64,000 nucleotides of DNA from Sporichthya polymorpha DSM 43042 (GTDB lineage Bacteria; Actinomycetota; Actinomycetes; Sporichthyales; Sporichthyaceae). How positions within the stretch are numbered: position 1 is the stretch's first letter; each line of letters begins with the position of its first letter. Below are positions 43,038 to 51,914 of this stretch, piece after piece. The stretch is taken from contig NZ_KB913029.1 of assembly GCF_000384115.1 (NCBI RefSeq), forward strand, positions 1,274,907-1,338,906, given 5' to 3'. The position numbers and the translations under genes were made by a program. The notes under the pieces are model-generated. The model saw only the letters and a list, made by a program, of their open reading frames with translations. It was not told the origin of the DNA and searched no databases.

Positions 43038-43067
43038 TTCGGAGCACCGGTCCGGGCCAGATACACT
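43038..43067 (+). promoter_or_regulatory. promoter of tRNA-Pro
   Basis: TTCGGA (43038-43043) and TACACT (43062-43067) are 18 bp apart, with TACACT ending 15 bp before the mature tRNA. This suits a housekeeping sigma promoter. Confidence 0.6.
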
Positions 43068-43081
43068 CGCCTGGCACGAAT

Positions 43082-43156
<75 letters not shown>

Positions 43157-43173
43157 CAGCGAGAAATCCCAGG

Positions 43174-44433
43174 TCAGGGCCCCTTTTCGGAGGGGCCCTG
43201 AGTCGTTTCCGGGGTCGCCGGAAGCGCGGTAGGAAGCGAAAAGGAAGCGAACGTCGCGCGGATCCGGTTCTCTCGGTCCGCCATGGAGTGGGTGTAGCGG
43301 TCCAGCGTCGTCGACATCTGCTCGTGCCCGAGCATGCCGGCGACGTCGTTGATCGGCACGCCGGAGGACACCAGCCAGGTGGCGTAGGAGTGTCTCAGCT
43401 CGTGAAAGCGCAGCCCGCGGGCGTTCGAGCGGGCGATGGCGATGACCGCCTGGTGACGGGTTCGCCGGATCACGGACTGCTCGTCACCCGAGGGCTCGGA
43501 CCAGGTGCCCAGCCAGGTGCCGTCGGCGAGCTGGGCCAGGCCGCCGAGCAGCCCGGCCCGCACCAGGGCCGGGCGCCAGACGCGGGTCCGGAACAGGGTG
43601 CGGCGAACCGGGCCGCCCGCGCTGTTGGTGAACACCTCTCCGGCCGGGCCCGCCGGGTAGCGGCTCCGGTGCTCGATCAGCGCGTCGACCGCGAAGGGTG
43701 GGAGGGGAACCTCCCGCCGCCCGGCGCGGGACTTCGGGTAGGCCTTGGCGGTGACGGTACCGGCGACCTCGACGGCGGTCCGGATCACCCGGACCCTCCC
43801 GTGGTCGAGGTCAACGGCGTCCCAGCGCAGCCCGACCACTTCGCCCCACCGCAGGCCGGTCCCGCCCGCGACCGCGACGAGAGCGCGGTAGCGGTTGGGC
43901 ATTTGCGGGAGCAGAACGCGAACGAGGACGTCGGGGGCGATGACGACCTCGTCGTTGTCGGTGCGGCGCCGTCGCGGAAGGCGGAGGTCGTCGCACGGAT
44001 TCAGTCCGATGACGCGGTCGCGGACGGCCAGGCGGATGACCGCGCACGCGATCCGCGAGCACTCGCGCACCGTCGCCGGGGAGAGCCGGGTGTTCAACTC
44101 GCTGATCCACGTCTGCATCGAGGAGTGGTCGATCTTGTTCAGCGGAGTGGACCCCCACCGGGGGAGCACGTGCGTCCGCATGATCGACGCATCCCGCGCC
44201 TTCGTCGTGATCTCGTCGCTGCGGGACGCCATCCACCGCTCCGCGTACACGGAGAACCGCTGGCGGCCGGCGCTCGGGGAGACGTACGTGCCGCGATTCA
44301 ACGCGGCCTGGGTTTCTGCCAGGAAGGCGGTGGCCTCGCGCCGGGTCTCGAACGTCTTGCTGGTCTGGGTGCCGCCCGCCGTGCGCCAGTGGGCCTTGTA
44401 CTTCCCACCCGGCGTCCGCTTGATGAAGGCCAT
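43174..44433 (-). CDS. int: tyrosine recombinase integrase of a tRNA-Pro integrated element
   Basis: A 419-residue phage-type integrase. An N-terminal AMP-arm domain (FIKRTPGGKYKAHWRTAGGT) and SAM-like core-binding domain precede the catalytic domain: Arg in GGTGLRWGEVVGLRWD, HELRHSYATWL, LGHEQMSTTLDRYTHS with the nucleophilic Tyr. ATG 44433 overlaps the xis stop by one base (TGATG), so xis and int are coupled. Its 3' end abuts the tRNA-Pro gene, the order att-int-xis of actinomycete integrative and conjugative elements. No replication or transfer genes are visible, so the element may be degraded. Confidence 0.95.
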   Translation of the reverse strand: MAFIKRTPGGKYKAHWRTAGGTQTSKTFETRREATAFLAETQAALNRGTYVSPSAGRQRFSVYAERWMASRSDEITTKARDASIMRTHVLPRWGSTPLNKIDHSSMQTWISELNTRLSPATVRECSRIACAVIRLAVRDRVIGLNPCDDLRLPRRRRTDNDEVVIAPDVLVRVLLPQMPNRYRALVAVAGGTGLRWGEVVGLRWDAVDLDHGRVRVIRTAVEVAGTVTAKAYPKSRAGRREVPLPPFAVDALIEHRSRYPAGPAGEVFTNSAGGPVRRTLFRTRVWRPALVRAGLLGGLAQLADGTWLGTWSEPSGDEQSVIRRTRHQAVIAIARSNARGLRFHELRHSYATWLVSSGVPINDVAGMLGHEQMSTTLDRYTHSMADRENRIRATFASFSLPTALPATPETTQGPSEKGP

Positions 44434-44678
44434 CAGCGCAGACCCGGGTCGTTGACCTCCCCGACCGAGTCGAGCCACGCGTGGAAGGCGCGACGCGGGA
44501 TGAGCCATCGCCCGCCCATCCGGATCGCAGGGATGGACCCGCCCCGGACCAACGCGTAGGTGATCCCGAGCGAGAGCGACAGCATCGTCGCCGCTTCCTT
44601 CACGGTGTACACCGCGCACGCTGGGCCCGCGGCCTGGCGGGGCACATGGGCGAGATTGGTGACAGTCTGGTTAGCCAC
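44433..44678 (-). CDS. xis: excisionase / MerR-like helix-turn-helix protein
   Basis: An 81-residue HTH_17 (excisionase family) protein. YTVKEAATMLSLSLGITYAL and RGGSIPAIRMGGRWLIPRRA form the usual winged-helix DNA-binding motif. GTG 44678 has GGAGG five bases upstream; the TTG at 44690 lacks this. It is coupled to int by a one-base overlap. It would control the direction of recombination. Confidence 0.9.
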   Translation of the reverse strand: MANQTVTNLAHVPRQAAGPACAVYTVKEAATMLSLSLGITYALVRGGSIPAIRMGGRWLIPRRAFHAWLDSVGEVNDPGLR

Positions 44679-45025
44679 GAGAGCCTCCAAGATCCGGTAG
44701 CAGGACTACTCGGATCTCACCCGCCGGTGCTGCACGGCGGCAGTTGCCGACCCCCTGCCGACCCCCTGGCTAACCCGCAGTGGGCGGGCGGCGTCTGGGC
44801 CTCGCATGCCGCGTTAGGAGCCCTTGCATGCCAATCGAGCGCAGGTCGACCTCTGGGTTATGAGCCGCATTCTTGCTCCTGATCGCGCACACAGGGGAGC
44901 ATGAGATTTCCATGTTGTTGCAGGTCACAGGCCTATCCAGGGTCCATCGGCGTCCGCCAACCTCCGCGTGAGTCTGCTGACGTTTGCTTACCATCTGCTG
45001 ACCGGGGATCAGCGGAGGTGTCGGC
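44679..45025. other. intergenic region between xis and second integrase
   Basis: About 347 bp without a visible gene. It contains a direct repeat of CCGACCCCCTG near 44747-44773 and, in its last 108 bp, the recombinase-associated motif described below plus two CTGCTGAC copies (45 bp or less before the ATG). Confidence 0.5.
44918..44932 (+). repeat. 15-bp integrase-upstream motif, copy 1
   Basis: TTGCAGGTCACAGGC begins exactly 108 bp before the ATG of the recombinase pseudogene at 45026. Copy 2 (14 of 15 identical) lies 108 bp before the recombinase at 47259. A recombinase arm-type or attachment-related site is inferred. Confidence 0.6.
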
Positions 45026-46152
45026 ATGCCGTGGGTGATGAGGCGCGAACGCGCCGGTGGTGCCCGCTTCACCGCCGTCTACCGGGATCCCACCGGCCGC
45101 ATCCGGTCAGCCGGAACCTTCACCTCCGAGCGGGAGGCCCGCCACGCTGCCCGCCGAGCGGAGAGCAGCGTCGAGTCCGGCGCGTGGTTCAACCGCACGG
45201 CCGGCAAGGTCACCTTCAGGGCCTACGTCGAGGAGACCTGGTGGCCCAGCCGCCATCTCGAGATCAGCACCAAGGCCGGGTACCGCGCCAACCTCAATCG
45301 GCACTTCCTGCCCTACTTCGGGGACCTACCGATGGCCAAGATCCTGCCCTCGACGGTGCAGGGCTGGGTCACCCTGGCCGTCGCCCACGGTCTGTCAGCG
45401 CGCAGCGTCGTGAAGTACCACGTGATGCTGCACAGCATCTTCAAGCGCGCGGTCCGCGACCGGGTGATCGCGTTCAACCCCTGCGCCGACACGGAGCTTC
45501 CGAAGGTCGTCGCGCGGAAGACCCGGATGCTCGCACCTGACGAGTTTGACCGCCTGCTGAACGCCATCCCCACCCGGTGGCAACCGCTCGTCCTCACCGC
45601 ATCGAGACCGGCATGCGCTGGGGCGAGCTGGTTGCCTTGCGGCCCCGGCATATCGACTTCCTGCGCCGCACCATCACGGTCGAGGAGACCATCGTCGAGG
45701 TCTCCAAGAAGCTCTCCCCCACGGGCGAGCGGATGATCGTCAAGCCTTACCCCAAGGACGACGAGCCGCGGACCATCCGGGTCGACCAGGACCTCCTCGA
45801 CGTCCTCGCGGCGCGAGCCCAGAAGCTCGGGCTCAGCCGCGACGATCTGCTCTTCCCCTCGACCGAGGTAGCTGGCGGCAACCCCGTCTCACGCAACACC
45901 TTCCGCACCCGGGTGTGGCTTCCGGCCCTGGAGACGGCGCAGCTCGGCCATCACGTGCGCATTCATGACTTGCGCCATGCGCACGCTTCTTGGTTGCTCG
46001 CCGGCGGCGCGGATCTGAAGACCGTGATGGAGCGGATGGGGCACAGCCAGATCCAGACGACGCAGAAGTACCTGCACACCCTCCCCGACGCCGACGACCG
46101 TGCACTGGCGGCTTTCCGGCGCACCCGCGGTCGCGGGCCGGGCACGTCGTGA
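45026..46152 (+). pseudogene. frameshifted tyrosine recombinase
   Basis: The first frame gives MPWVMRRERAGGARFTAVYR up to RWQPLVLTA near 45600; the rest continues in another frame from IETGMRWGELVALRPRHIDF. Inserting one base between 45600 and 45601 restores a continuous recombinase of about 375 residues. The second part retains the catalytic Arg (GMRWGE), [12 protein letters not shown] and MGHSQIQTTQKYLHT with Tyr. It is paralogous to the recombinase at 47259, sharing the N-terminal pattern and C-terminal core. The start has GGAGG upstream. It is a pseudogene, a programmed frameshift or a sequencing error. Confidence 0.85.
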
Positions 46153-46637
46153 GTCCTGACAAGCGGCCGCGGCCGAAGACGCCGAAGCGGCGCGCTCCGA
46201 CCGCCATCACCCGGCGCACCGGTGACGAGCCGTACCAGGTCGTTTATCTGCGCCGGCACGCCGACGACGACCCGGAGATGTCCACACCGGGCCGCGACTT
46301 CCTGCGCGGGTGCCCAGACAAGGTGCGGGTCACCATGTCCGCCGTCCTCACTCAGGTCGCCGCCTCACCACCACACCGGTTCTCCGGCGGCGGCTATTGG
46401 GAAGCCATGCACGGCGTCATGACCGGTTACCACGAGATTCGAGTCGGCGGCCCCGGGCGCCGCCACTATCGGTTGTTCTGCCTGCTGGACAACGAAGCCC
46501 GCGGCCTCGGGCCGCTTCTGGTCGTGATCGCGGGAGCCGACAAGCCCTTCCGGACCACCTTCGGCGAGGACGTGTACGCCGACGTCAGGCGCTTGGCGGA
46601 GGAGTACAAGGCGCGGCAGCCCCGGTCGCTGGCGTGA
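46149..46637 (+). CDS. HigB/Gp49-like RelE-superfamily toxin
   Basis: A 162-residue protein starting at GTG 46149, which overlaps the recombinase stop by 4 bases. After a basic N-terminus, the pattern WEAMHGVMTGYHEIRVGGPG, then HYRLFCLLDN and LLVVIAGADKPFRTTFGED, fits the phage-derived Gp49-like/HigB toxin family, ribosome-dependent or ribosome-associated mRNA interferases. The N-terminal part (YLRRHADDDPEMSTPGRDFL) is longer than in most relatives. The candidate antitoxin is the Xre gene on the opposite strand, ending 10 bp away. Confidence 0.75.
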   Translation: MSPDKRPRPKTPKRRAPTAITRRTGDEPYQVVYLRRHADDDPEMSTPGRDFLRGCPDKVRVTMSAVLTQVAASPPHRFSGGGYWEAMHGVMTGYHEIRVGGPGRRHYRLFCLLDNEARGLGPLLVVIAGADKPFRTTFGEDVYADVRRLAEEYKARQPRSLA

Positions 46638-46647
46638 GCCGCGAGGT

Positions 46648-47019
46648 TCAGCCGGCCTTGACTCGCTCCTGCAACGGCTCCGCGACCTCACGCCGCTCCG
46701 CCGCCGACATCGGCGATAACGTGACGCGGTAACCGAGAGCGCTGGCGATCTCCGTCACCAGGCTCAGTTGCGGGTTGACGGACTTCGCCGTCATCAGGCG
46801 ACGGATCGACTCGGGCGTCCGGCCAATCGCACGCGCCAGGTCGGCCTTGCTCATGCCGAGCTGCTCGCGTACCTCTTCGAGCTGGTTGATGATCCGGTCG
46901 ATCGTCGCGATGCGTTCGGACTCCAGCAGGTACTGCCGACGGAACCCAGGATCCGCCAGGTCGCCTTCCAGGTCGTCCCAGAAGCCGGTCGGCGCATCAG
47001 TACGAGCTGCCTTGCCCAT
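46648..47019 (-). CDS. Xre-family antitoxin-like regulator
   Basis: A 123-residue protein with a C-terminal HTH_3 domain: EQLGMSKADLARAIGRTPES, IRRLMTAKSVNPQLSLVTEI, ASALGYRVTLSPM. The N-terminal half (about 1-50) has FWDDLEGDLADPGFRRQYLL, a segment typical of HigA-like antitoxins of Gp49-type modules. It converges on the toxin gene, an unusual layout since these modules are normally one operon. The ATG at 47019 has no clear ribosome site. Confidence 0.78.
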   Translation of the reverse strand: MGKAARTDAPTGFWDDLEGDLADPGFRRQYLLESERIATIDRIINQLEEVREQLGMSKADLARAIGRTPESIRRLMTAKSVNPQLSLVTEIASALGYRVTLSPMSAAERREVAEPLQERVKAG

Positions 47020-47150
47020 GGGGCAACCGTACCACCCATGTTACGTGTCTGCTGATGTGATGCGACTGTTTGAACCTGCGGTTCCCTCGCTAAGAACGAT
47101 GATCACCCGTCGAGGTGCGCTCTTTCGGCGCGGCCCAGTTCCGGCTATCA

Positions 47151-47165
47151 TTGCAGGTCATAGGC
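47151..47165 (+). repeat. 15-bp integrase-upstream motif, copy 2
   Basis: TTGCAGGTCATAGGC begins 108 bp before ATG 47259, as copy 1 does before 45026. Between it and the ATG lies a close direct repeat, TGCCCAC-AAAT-TGCCCAC (about 47217-47236). Confidence 0.6.
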
Positions 47166-47258
47166 ATTTTGAATGCACACCGGTCCGGGGATGTCCACCG
47201 CCGTCCGTGAGAGTCTCTGCCCACAAATTGCCCACACGTAATCTCGGGAGGCGGGTTC

Positions 47259-48728
47259 ATGGGGTGGGTCGAGGAACGGCAGGGGCCGCGCGGCACGCGC
47301 TTCATCGCCGTGTACCGCGACGTCCGCGGAGCCAAGCGTTCCGCCGGGACTTACCGCAGCGAGAAAGAGGCGATCAAGGCCTGGCACCGAGCCGAAGAGG
47401 GCCTGTCGGTCGGGAAGGTCGGCGACCCGAAACGGAGCCGGCAGACCCTCGCCCGCTACGCCGAAGCGGAGTGGTTCCCGAACCACGTCATCGAGCTGAC
47501 CACGCGCGAGAACTACCGGTACCTGCTCAACAGGTACGTGCTCCCCGGCCTCGGCCACATCCGGATGGTCGAGCTGATCCCCCATCACGTGCGCGAATGG
47601 ATCGCCGACCTGCACAACGAGCACGGGGCCCGCCCACCCACGATCCGGGAGGCGAAGGTCGTCCTCGACGCGATCCTGACCACCGCCCTCAACGACCAGG
47701 TCGTCCTGATCCACGCCGGCCGAGGCGTCAAGACCCCTCCCGTCGCGCGCAAGCCGCGACGCATCATCACCGTCGAGCAGTACGACGCGATCTACGCCGC
47801 TCTCCACGATGACACCATGCGCCTGCTGGTCGAGACGAAAATTGAGACCGGGCTACGTTGGGGAGAACTCACCGAGCTCCGGCCCCGCGACCTCGACCCG
47901 AAGGCACGAGTCCTGACGGTCTCCCGGGCCGTCGTCGAACTCAAAGCGAGAGGCCGGCCCGACGGCGTGCGGTTCGTCGTCAAGGACTACCCCAAAGACA
48001 AGGAGTGGCGACAGCTCTCCCTGACCGTCCGCCTCGTCAAGCAGATCCGGGCGCACATCAAGTCCAATCGGCTCGGCCCGGGCGACCTGCTGTTCCCGTG
48101 CCCGGCCCCCACCGAAACGCCGCACCGCAGGCCAGCACAACTCCCCGACCCCGAGACTCTCGGACTCACCCAACCCAACGTCATGGGCCGGCAGTATCAG
48201 CACGGCACCCTCACTGCCTACCAGTCCGCCCCCTGCCGCTGCCGGCACTGCAAAGACGCCGTCGCCTCCTACCGCGCCGCTCGACGAGCCGCTGGCAGGG
48301 ACAGCCCACGCCGACCCCGGCAAGTCCACACCGACGGGCACATCCCCAACAGGTGGTTCCGCTCCAACATCTGGGACCCCGCCGTCGCCGCCGCCGACAT
48401 TGGATTCCGAGTTACCCCCCACGGCCTACGCCACGCCCACGCCTCCTGGCTCCTCGCCGGCGGAGCCGACCTCCAAGTCGTCAAAGAACGACTCGGCCAC
48501 GGCAGCATCGCCACCACCGGCAAATACCTCCACGCCCTCCCCGGCGCGGACCAAGCCGCCCTCGACGCGCTGGACGCGTTTCGATCACGCCCAGCTATTG
48601 CTGCCACCCCGGGCGCGGCGGCACGCGAAGACGAGCTCAGCGAGATGCGCGACCTCGTCGCCCGGTTGAGCAAGATGCTCGAAACTACGGGCGAAAGCAC
48701 TGGCGAGGCGCGGTCGGGTACGGGCTGA
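47259..48728 (+). CDS. tyrosine recombinase with Cys-rich insert in the catalytic domain
   Basis: A 489-residue recombinase. [20 protein letters not shown] starts the arm-binding domain; catalytic residues are Arg200 (TGLRWGEL), His388-x2-Arg391 ([12 protein letters not shown]), His414 ([10 protein letters not shown]) and Tyr423. Between LLFP (near 280) and RSNIWDPA (near 370) is an insert of about 75 residues containing [20 protein letters not shown], with Cys326, Cys328 and Cys331 spaced C-x-C-x2-C; the paralogue at 45026 lacks it. The ATG has GGGAGG upstream. A C-terminal tail adds a short predicted helix ([20 protein letters not shown]). Confidence 0.92.
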   Translation: MGWVEERQGPRGTRFIAVYRDVRGAKRSAGTYRSEKEAIKAWHRAEEGLSVGKVGDPKRSRQTLARYAEAEWFPNHVIELTTRENYRYLLNRYVLPGLGHIRMVELIPHHVREWIADLHNEHGARPPTIREAKVVLDAILTTALNDQVVLIHAGRGVKTPPVARKPRRIITVEQYDAIYAALHDDTMRLLVETKIETGLRWGELTELRPRDLDPKARVLTVSRAVVELKARGRPDGVRFVVKDYPKDKEWRQLSLTVRLVKQIRAHIKSNRLGPGDLLFPCPAPTETPHRRPAQLPDPETLGLTQPNVMGRQYQHGTLTAYQSAPCRCRHCKDAVASYRAARRAAGRDSPRRPRQVHTDGHIPNRWFRSNIWDPAVAAADIGFRVTPHGLRHAHASWLLAGGADLQVVKERLGHGSIATTGKYLHALPGADQAALDALDAFRSRPAIAATPGAAAREDELSEMRDLVARLSKMLETTGESTGEARSGTG

Positions 48729-48795
48729 ACGATGACCGGACAACCTTCTAATTGCATGACACCACGTCAGAATTGACCGCGACCTCTGTCGCCTC

Positions 48796-49347
48796 TCATG
48801 TCCCGCGTGGAACTTCGGACATCTCAGCGAGCTCTTCATCAGTGAATCCGTCCTGGTAGGCGCGAGCCAACCGACTGTATGCCGGCGCCGCGTTCTTCAC
48901 CCACCAGGCCGCCCGGCCGCCGAGTGGCTTCTTGATCTGGGCGGGCGCACCCGCAACGAGGACCCCCGGCGGGATGACCAGCGGGCCACGCACCACCGAG
49001 CCCGCGGCGATCATCGTCCCCGCGCCGATCTCGACGCCCTCGAAAATCGTGCAGCCGCTGCCGACCAAAGCACCGGCGTGGACGGTGGCTTGCTCCACCA
49101 CGGCGGAGTGACCGATGAGGACGTCCTCCGCCAACCAGGTATCAGCATGCAGGACGCAGTTGTCTTCGACTACGGATCGCTCACCGATCCGGATCGGGCC
49201 GAGGTCTCCCCGCAGAACAGCGCCGAACCAGATGTTCGCGTCCCGCTCGATGCGAACACGGCCGATAATCGTTGCGGTCGGGGCCAGGAAGACGCCCTCG
49301 TCGATCTCGGGCTCGTACTTGCCGAATGGCAGAATGGCGGCGGTCAT
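48796..49347 (-). CDS. gamma-carbonic anhydrase family / PaaY-like hexapeptide protein
   Basis: A 183-residue left-handed beta-helix protein with hexapeptide repeats (ATIIGRVRIERDANIWFGAV, DNCVLHADTWLAEDVLIGHS, GALVGSGCTIFEGVEIGAG). Metal-binding histidines in HADT and IGHSAVVEQATVHAG fit the gamma-carbonic anhydrase group, which includes the PaaY thioesterase. A C-terminal helix follows. ATG 49347 has AAGGGAG upstream. It is the last minus-strand gene of the catabolic region, 499 bp from the SDR gene, so it may be a separate transcript. Confidence 0.85.
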   Translation of the reverse strand: MTAAILPFGKYEPEIDEGVFLAPTATIIGRVRIERDANIWFGAVLRGDLGPIRIGERSVVEDNCVLHADTWLAEDVLIGHSAVVEQATVHAGALVGSGCTIFEGVEIGAGTMIAAGSVVRGPLVIPPGVLVAGAPAQIKKPLGGRAAWWVKNAAPAYSRLARAYQDGFTDEELAEMSEVPRGT

Positions 49348-49846
49348 AGCGCTCCCTTATTGAACCGTAGTAGGCGGACGACGCCGACGCCCGCAAATCT
49401 GGGTTCGCTGGCTGTGGTGCCCACGGACGTTTTGACGTTTCGGCGCGACGGCTTGATCTAAGCGGTAAGACGCGCCCTCCGAGGAAGGTGAAGCCGCCTA
49501 AGGATTCACATCACTTGGAGGTCTTGAGTCGCACCGTTAGACCAGGCTGTGCGTATCGCCGACTTGTATGAGATCCACGGGATCCTGGGGCGGTCTATTT
49601 AACTCCTGCCGTGGCGCCGATCGGCGCGGGAGCAATCGTCAAGACTATGGATGAGAAATCTCAGGCTGCCTCCTGATTAGCCGTCACATCGTCGGGATGT
49701 TCAGCTCGCTTGCCGTCGAAGAAAGTCGCTCCGGGCCGCTCCTGGGCGACGAGGCGGGGTGCATTGACCACGCACCCGAAGCGGCGGGCCGATCCACAGG
49801 CCTCAAGCATTGCTCTCACGAAACGGGGGAAGCCCCCAGAGGCCTC
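49348..49846. other. gap of 499 bp between SDR and gamma-carbonic anhydrase genes
   Basis: Most of this stretch is noncoding as far as I can read, with somewhat lower GC and no clear inverted repeats. Its right part holds one short reading frame, listed next. It may be the scar of a lost gene at the join between mobile and catabolic segments. Confidence 0.45.
49661..49819 (-). CDS. short hypothetical ORF or gene remnant after the SDR gene
   Basis: A 52-residue frame from GTG 49819 (or ATG 49810), reading RAMLEACGSARRFGCVVNAP and RLVAQERPGATFFDGKRAEH to a TGA at 49661. It is in the same frame as the SDR gene, 27 bp after its stop. Composition looks protein-like, but I recognise no family, and it may be the end of a deleted gene. 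Confidence 0.3.
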   Translation of the reverse strand: MRAMLEACGSARRFGCVVNAPRLVAQERPGATFFDGKRAEHPDDVTANQEAA

Positions 49847-50611
49847 TCACCCAAGCCGTGCACCACCGTCTACATACAGCGTCTGACCGGTGATGTACCA
49901 GGATTCGTCGGCGGCGAGGAAGGCCACTGCGTGAGCGATCTCGCTGGGCCCCCCAGTCCGACGAACGGCTAGCGTGGCGGCGACGGAGCTCTTGAACTCA
50001 TCCATGGACACCCCGAGCCGCTTGGCTGTGGCTGCGGTCATCGCGGTTTCCACGAAGCCGGGGGCGACCGCGTTAACCGTGACGCCGAAGGGCCCGAGCT
50101 CGATCGCGAGGGTCCGGGTCATGCCCTGCAGTCCCGCCTTGACAGCGGAGTAGTTGACCTGTCCGCGGTTGCCCAGTGCTGACAGCGAGGACATGTTGAT
50201 GATTCGGCCGTACTGGGCGTCGACCATGTGCTTCTGAGCGATCTGCGTGCACAGGAACGCGCCCCGCAGGTGTACGTCCACCACGAGCGACCAGTCGTCG
50301 TCGGTCATCTTGAACAGCAAGTTGTCCCGAGTGACTCCGGCATTGTTCACCAGGATGTGCAGGCCCCCGAAGGCCGCCACCGTCTGATCCACGGCGGCGG
50401 CGACCGCGCCTCGGTCCGTCACATCGGCCTCGACCGCGATGGCTTTGCCCCCGGAGGCATTGATCGACCTCGCGACGTCATCAGCAGCCTCGGCATTACG
50501 GTCCAGGACAGCCACCGACGCCCCACTCGCCGCAAGACGCAGGGCGATCGTCTCCCCGATCCCTTGCCCTCCGCCGGTAACTAAGGCGGTTCGACCGTTG
50601 GCTATCGTCAT
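49847..50611 (-). CDS. short-chain dehydrogenase/reductase (FabG-like)
   Basis: A 254-residue classical SDR. The cofactor motif is VTGGGQGIGETIALRLA, then NNAGVTRDN, with the catalytic Ser in MSSLSALGNRGQVNYSAVKA and the Tyr-x3-Lys in YSAVK. The ending DESWYITGQTLYVDGGARLG is typical of FabG-type enzymes. Asp in VLDRNAE at the end of strand 2 suggests NAD(H). In this operon it probably oxidises a beta-hydroxyacyl-CoA or cyclic alcohol intermediate. The ATG is 114 bp downstream of the racemase gene. Confidence 0.9.
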   Translation of the reverse strand: MTIANGRTALVTGGGQGIGETIALRLAASGASVAVLDRNAEAADDVARSINASGGKAIAVEADVTDRGAVAAAVDQTVAAFGGLHILVNNAGVTRDNLLFKMTDDDWSLVVDVHLRGAFLCTQIAQKHMVDAQYGRIINMSSLSALGNRGQVNYSAVKAGLQGMTRTLAIELGPFGVTVNAVAPGFVETAMTAATAKRLGVSMDEFKSSVAATLAVRRTGGPSEIAHAVAFLAADESWYITGQTLYVDGGARLG

Positions 50612-50725
50612 GCTTTCCCATTCCTCTCGTGCGCAGACGCCACGGACCGGTGCTCCTTCGTCGGCATCTACTCAGCTACATCGGCCGGTACTACTTGCAC
50701 CAACGCCCGCCGGGACGGCGGTTCC

Positions 50726-51847
50726 TCACCTCGGCACCCATTCCCGAAGCACCTCGGACACAGCGCACGGCTCAGTCGCGGGCGCGGCGGGGATCGCAGG
50801 CACAGTTCGGGAAAATCGCGGAGCGGGGGCCGCCTGGACAACGCCGTCTATCTCGACGAGGGTCCTGCGTTCCACGAGGTGTGGATACTTCGCGGCTTCG
50901 GCGAAACTCAGCACCGGCGTCACGCACGCATCGCTGCCGGCGAAGTGCTCCGCCCACTGGTCCCGAGTTCGGGAGGCGAACGTCTGGGCGAACCGCTGGC
51001 GCAGCATGGACCAGCCGCCCTTGTCGTACTGGTCCGGCAAGTCCTCGGACTTCAGGGCGAGCCCGGCGAGCAGCACGGCGTAGAACTGAGGTTCCAATGC
51101 GCCAACGGCTACATATTTGCCGTCAGCACACTCATAGGTGTCGTAGAAGGGCGTCCCGGTGTCCAGAAGGTTGGCGGCCGGGGTATCCGTCCACGTCCCC
51201 GCCGCCCGCAGGCTCCAGATCGCCTGCAGCAGAGCTGACGTGCCGTCCACGATACTCGCGTCCACGACCTGCCCGGCCCCGGACTTTTCGCGCTCCCACA
51301 GCGCGGCCAGCACTCCCAGCACGAGGAACGTAGACCCTCCGCCGAAGTCACCGACCATGTTCAGCGGGGGAACGGGACGACTTCCCTGCACTCGGAAGGC
51401 GTTCAGTGCTCCCGTGACGGCGATGTAGTTGATGTCGTGCCCAGCCAGTAGCGCCATCGGGCCGTCCTGACCCCACCCGGTCATCCGGGCATAGATGAGC
51501 CCAGGATTGCGCACGCGCACGGCCTCAGGGCCAATACCCAGACGCTCGGCCACTCCGGGACGGAAACCCTCGATCAGCACGTCGGCACGGTCGAGCATGC
51601 CCCACATGGCCCCTCGACCCACGTCGGTTTTCATGTCGGCCACCACCAGCCGCCGACCGCGAAGCAACCAGTCCCGCTGCCCCGGAGGAATGATCTGAAG
51701 CCCGCCGCTTGGCCGTTCGACGCGGATCACGTCCGCCCCGAGATCGGCCAGCAACATGGCCGCGTGCGGGCCTGGGCCGATACCGCCGAGCTCGACTACG
51801 CGCAGTCCCCGCAGGGGTCCGCCGCCCGCGAGGACGTCTGAAGACAA
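50726..51847 (-). CDS. CaiB/BaiF family, alpha-methylacyl-CoA racemase-like
   Basis: A 373-residue class III CoA-transferase-fold protein. LRVVELGGIGPGPHAAMLLA begins the fold. The racemase residues are apparent: His-Asp in LLAGHDINYIAVTGAL, Asp in NMVGDFGGGST and Glu in VAVGALEPQFY, matching AMACR/MCR rather than two-subunit CoA transferases. TTG 51847 has GAGAGG six bases before it; ATG 51868 and GTG 51877 are alternatives. It would epimerise a 2-methylacyl-CoA, which implies a methyl-branched substrate. Confidence 0.88.
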   Translation of the reverse strand: MSSDVLAGGGPLRGLRVVELGGIGPGPHAAMLLADLGADVIRVERPSGGLQIIPPGQRDWLLRGRRLVVADMKTDVGRGAMWGMLDRADVLIEGFRPGVAERLGIGPEAVRVRNPGLIYARMTGWGQDGPMALLAGHDINYIAVTGALNAFRVQGSRPVPPLNMVGDFGGGSTFLVLGVLAALWEREKSGAGQVVDASIVDGTSALLQAIWSLRAAGTWTDTPAANLLDTGTPFYDTYECADGKYVAVGALEPQFYAVLLAGLALKSEDLPDQYDKGGWSMLRQRFAQTFASRTRDQWAEHFAGSDACVTPVLSFAEAAKYPHLVERRTLVEIDGVVQAAPAPRFSRTVPAIPAAPATEPCAVSEVLREWVPR

Positions 51848-51914
51848 GAGAAACCTCTCAGCAAGCATGCTCAGCACTAGCGATCACACAACGCATCAAC
51901 GTTGCGGGCAAGGA

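Noticed and set aside
43174-48728. CRISPR array or defence island around the recombinases
   Set aside because: No regularly spaced repeats and no cas or restriction genes are visible; only recombinases and a toxin-antitoxin pair.
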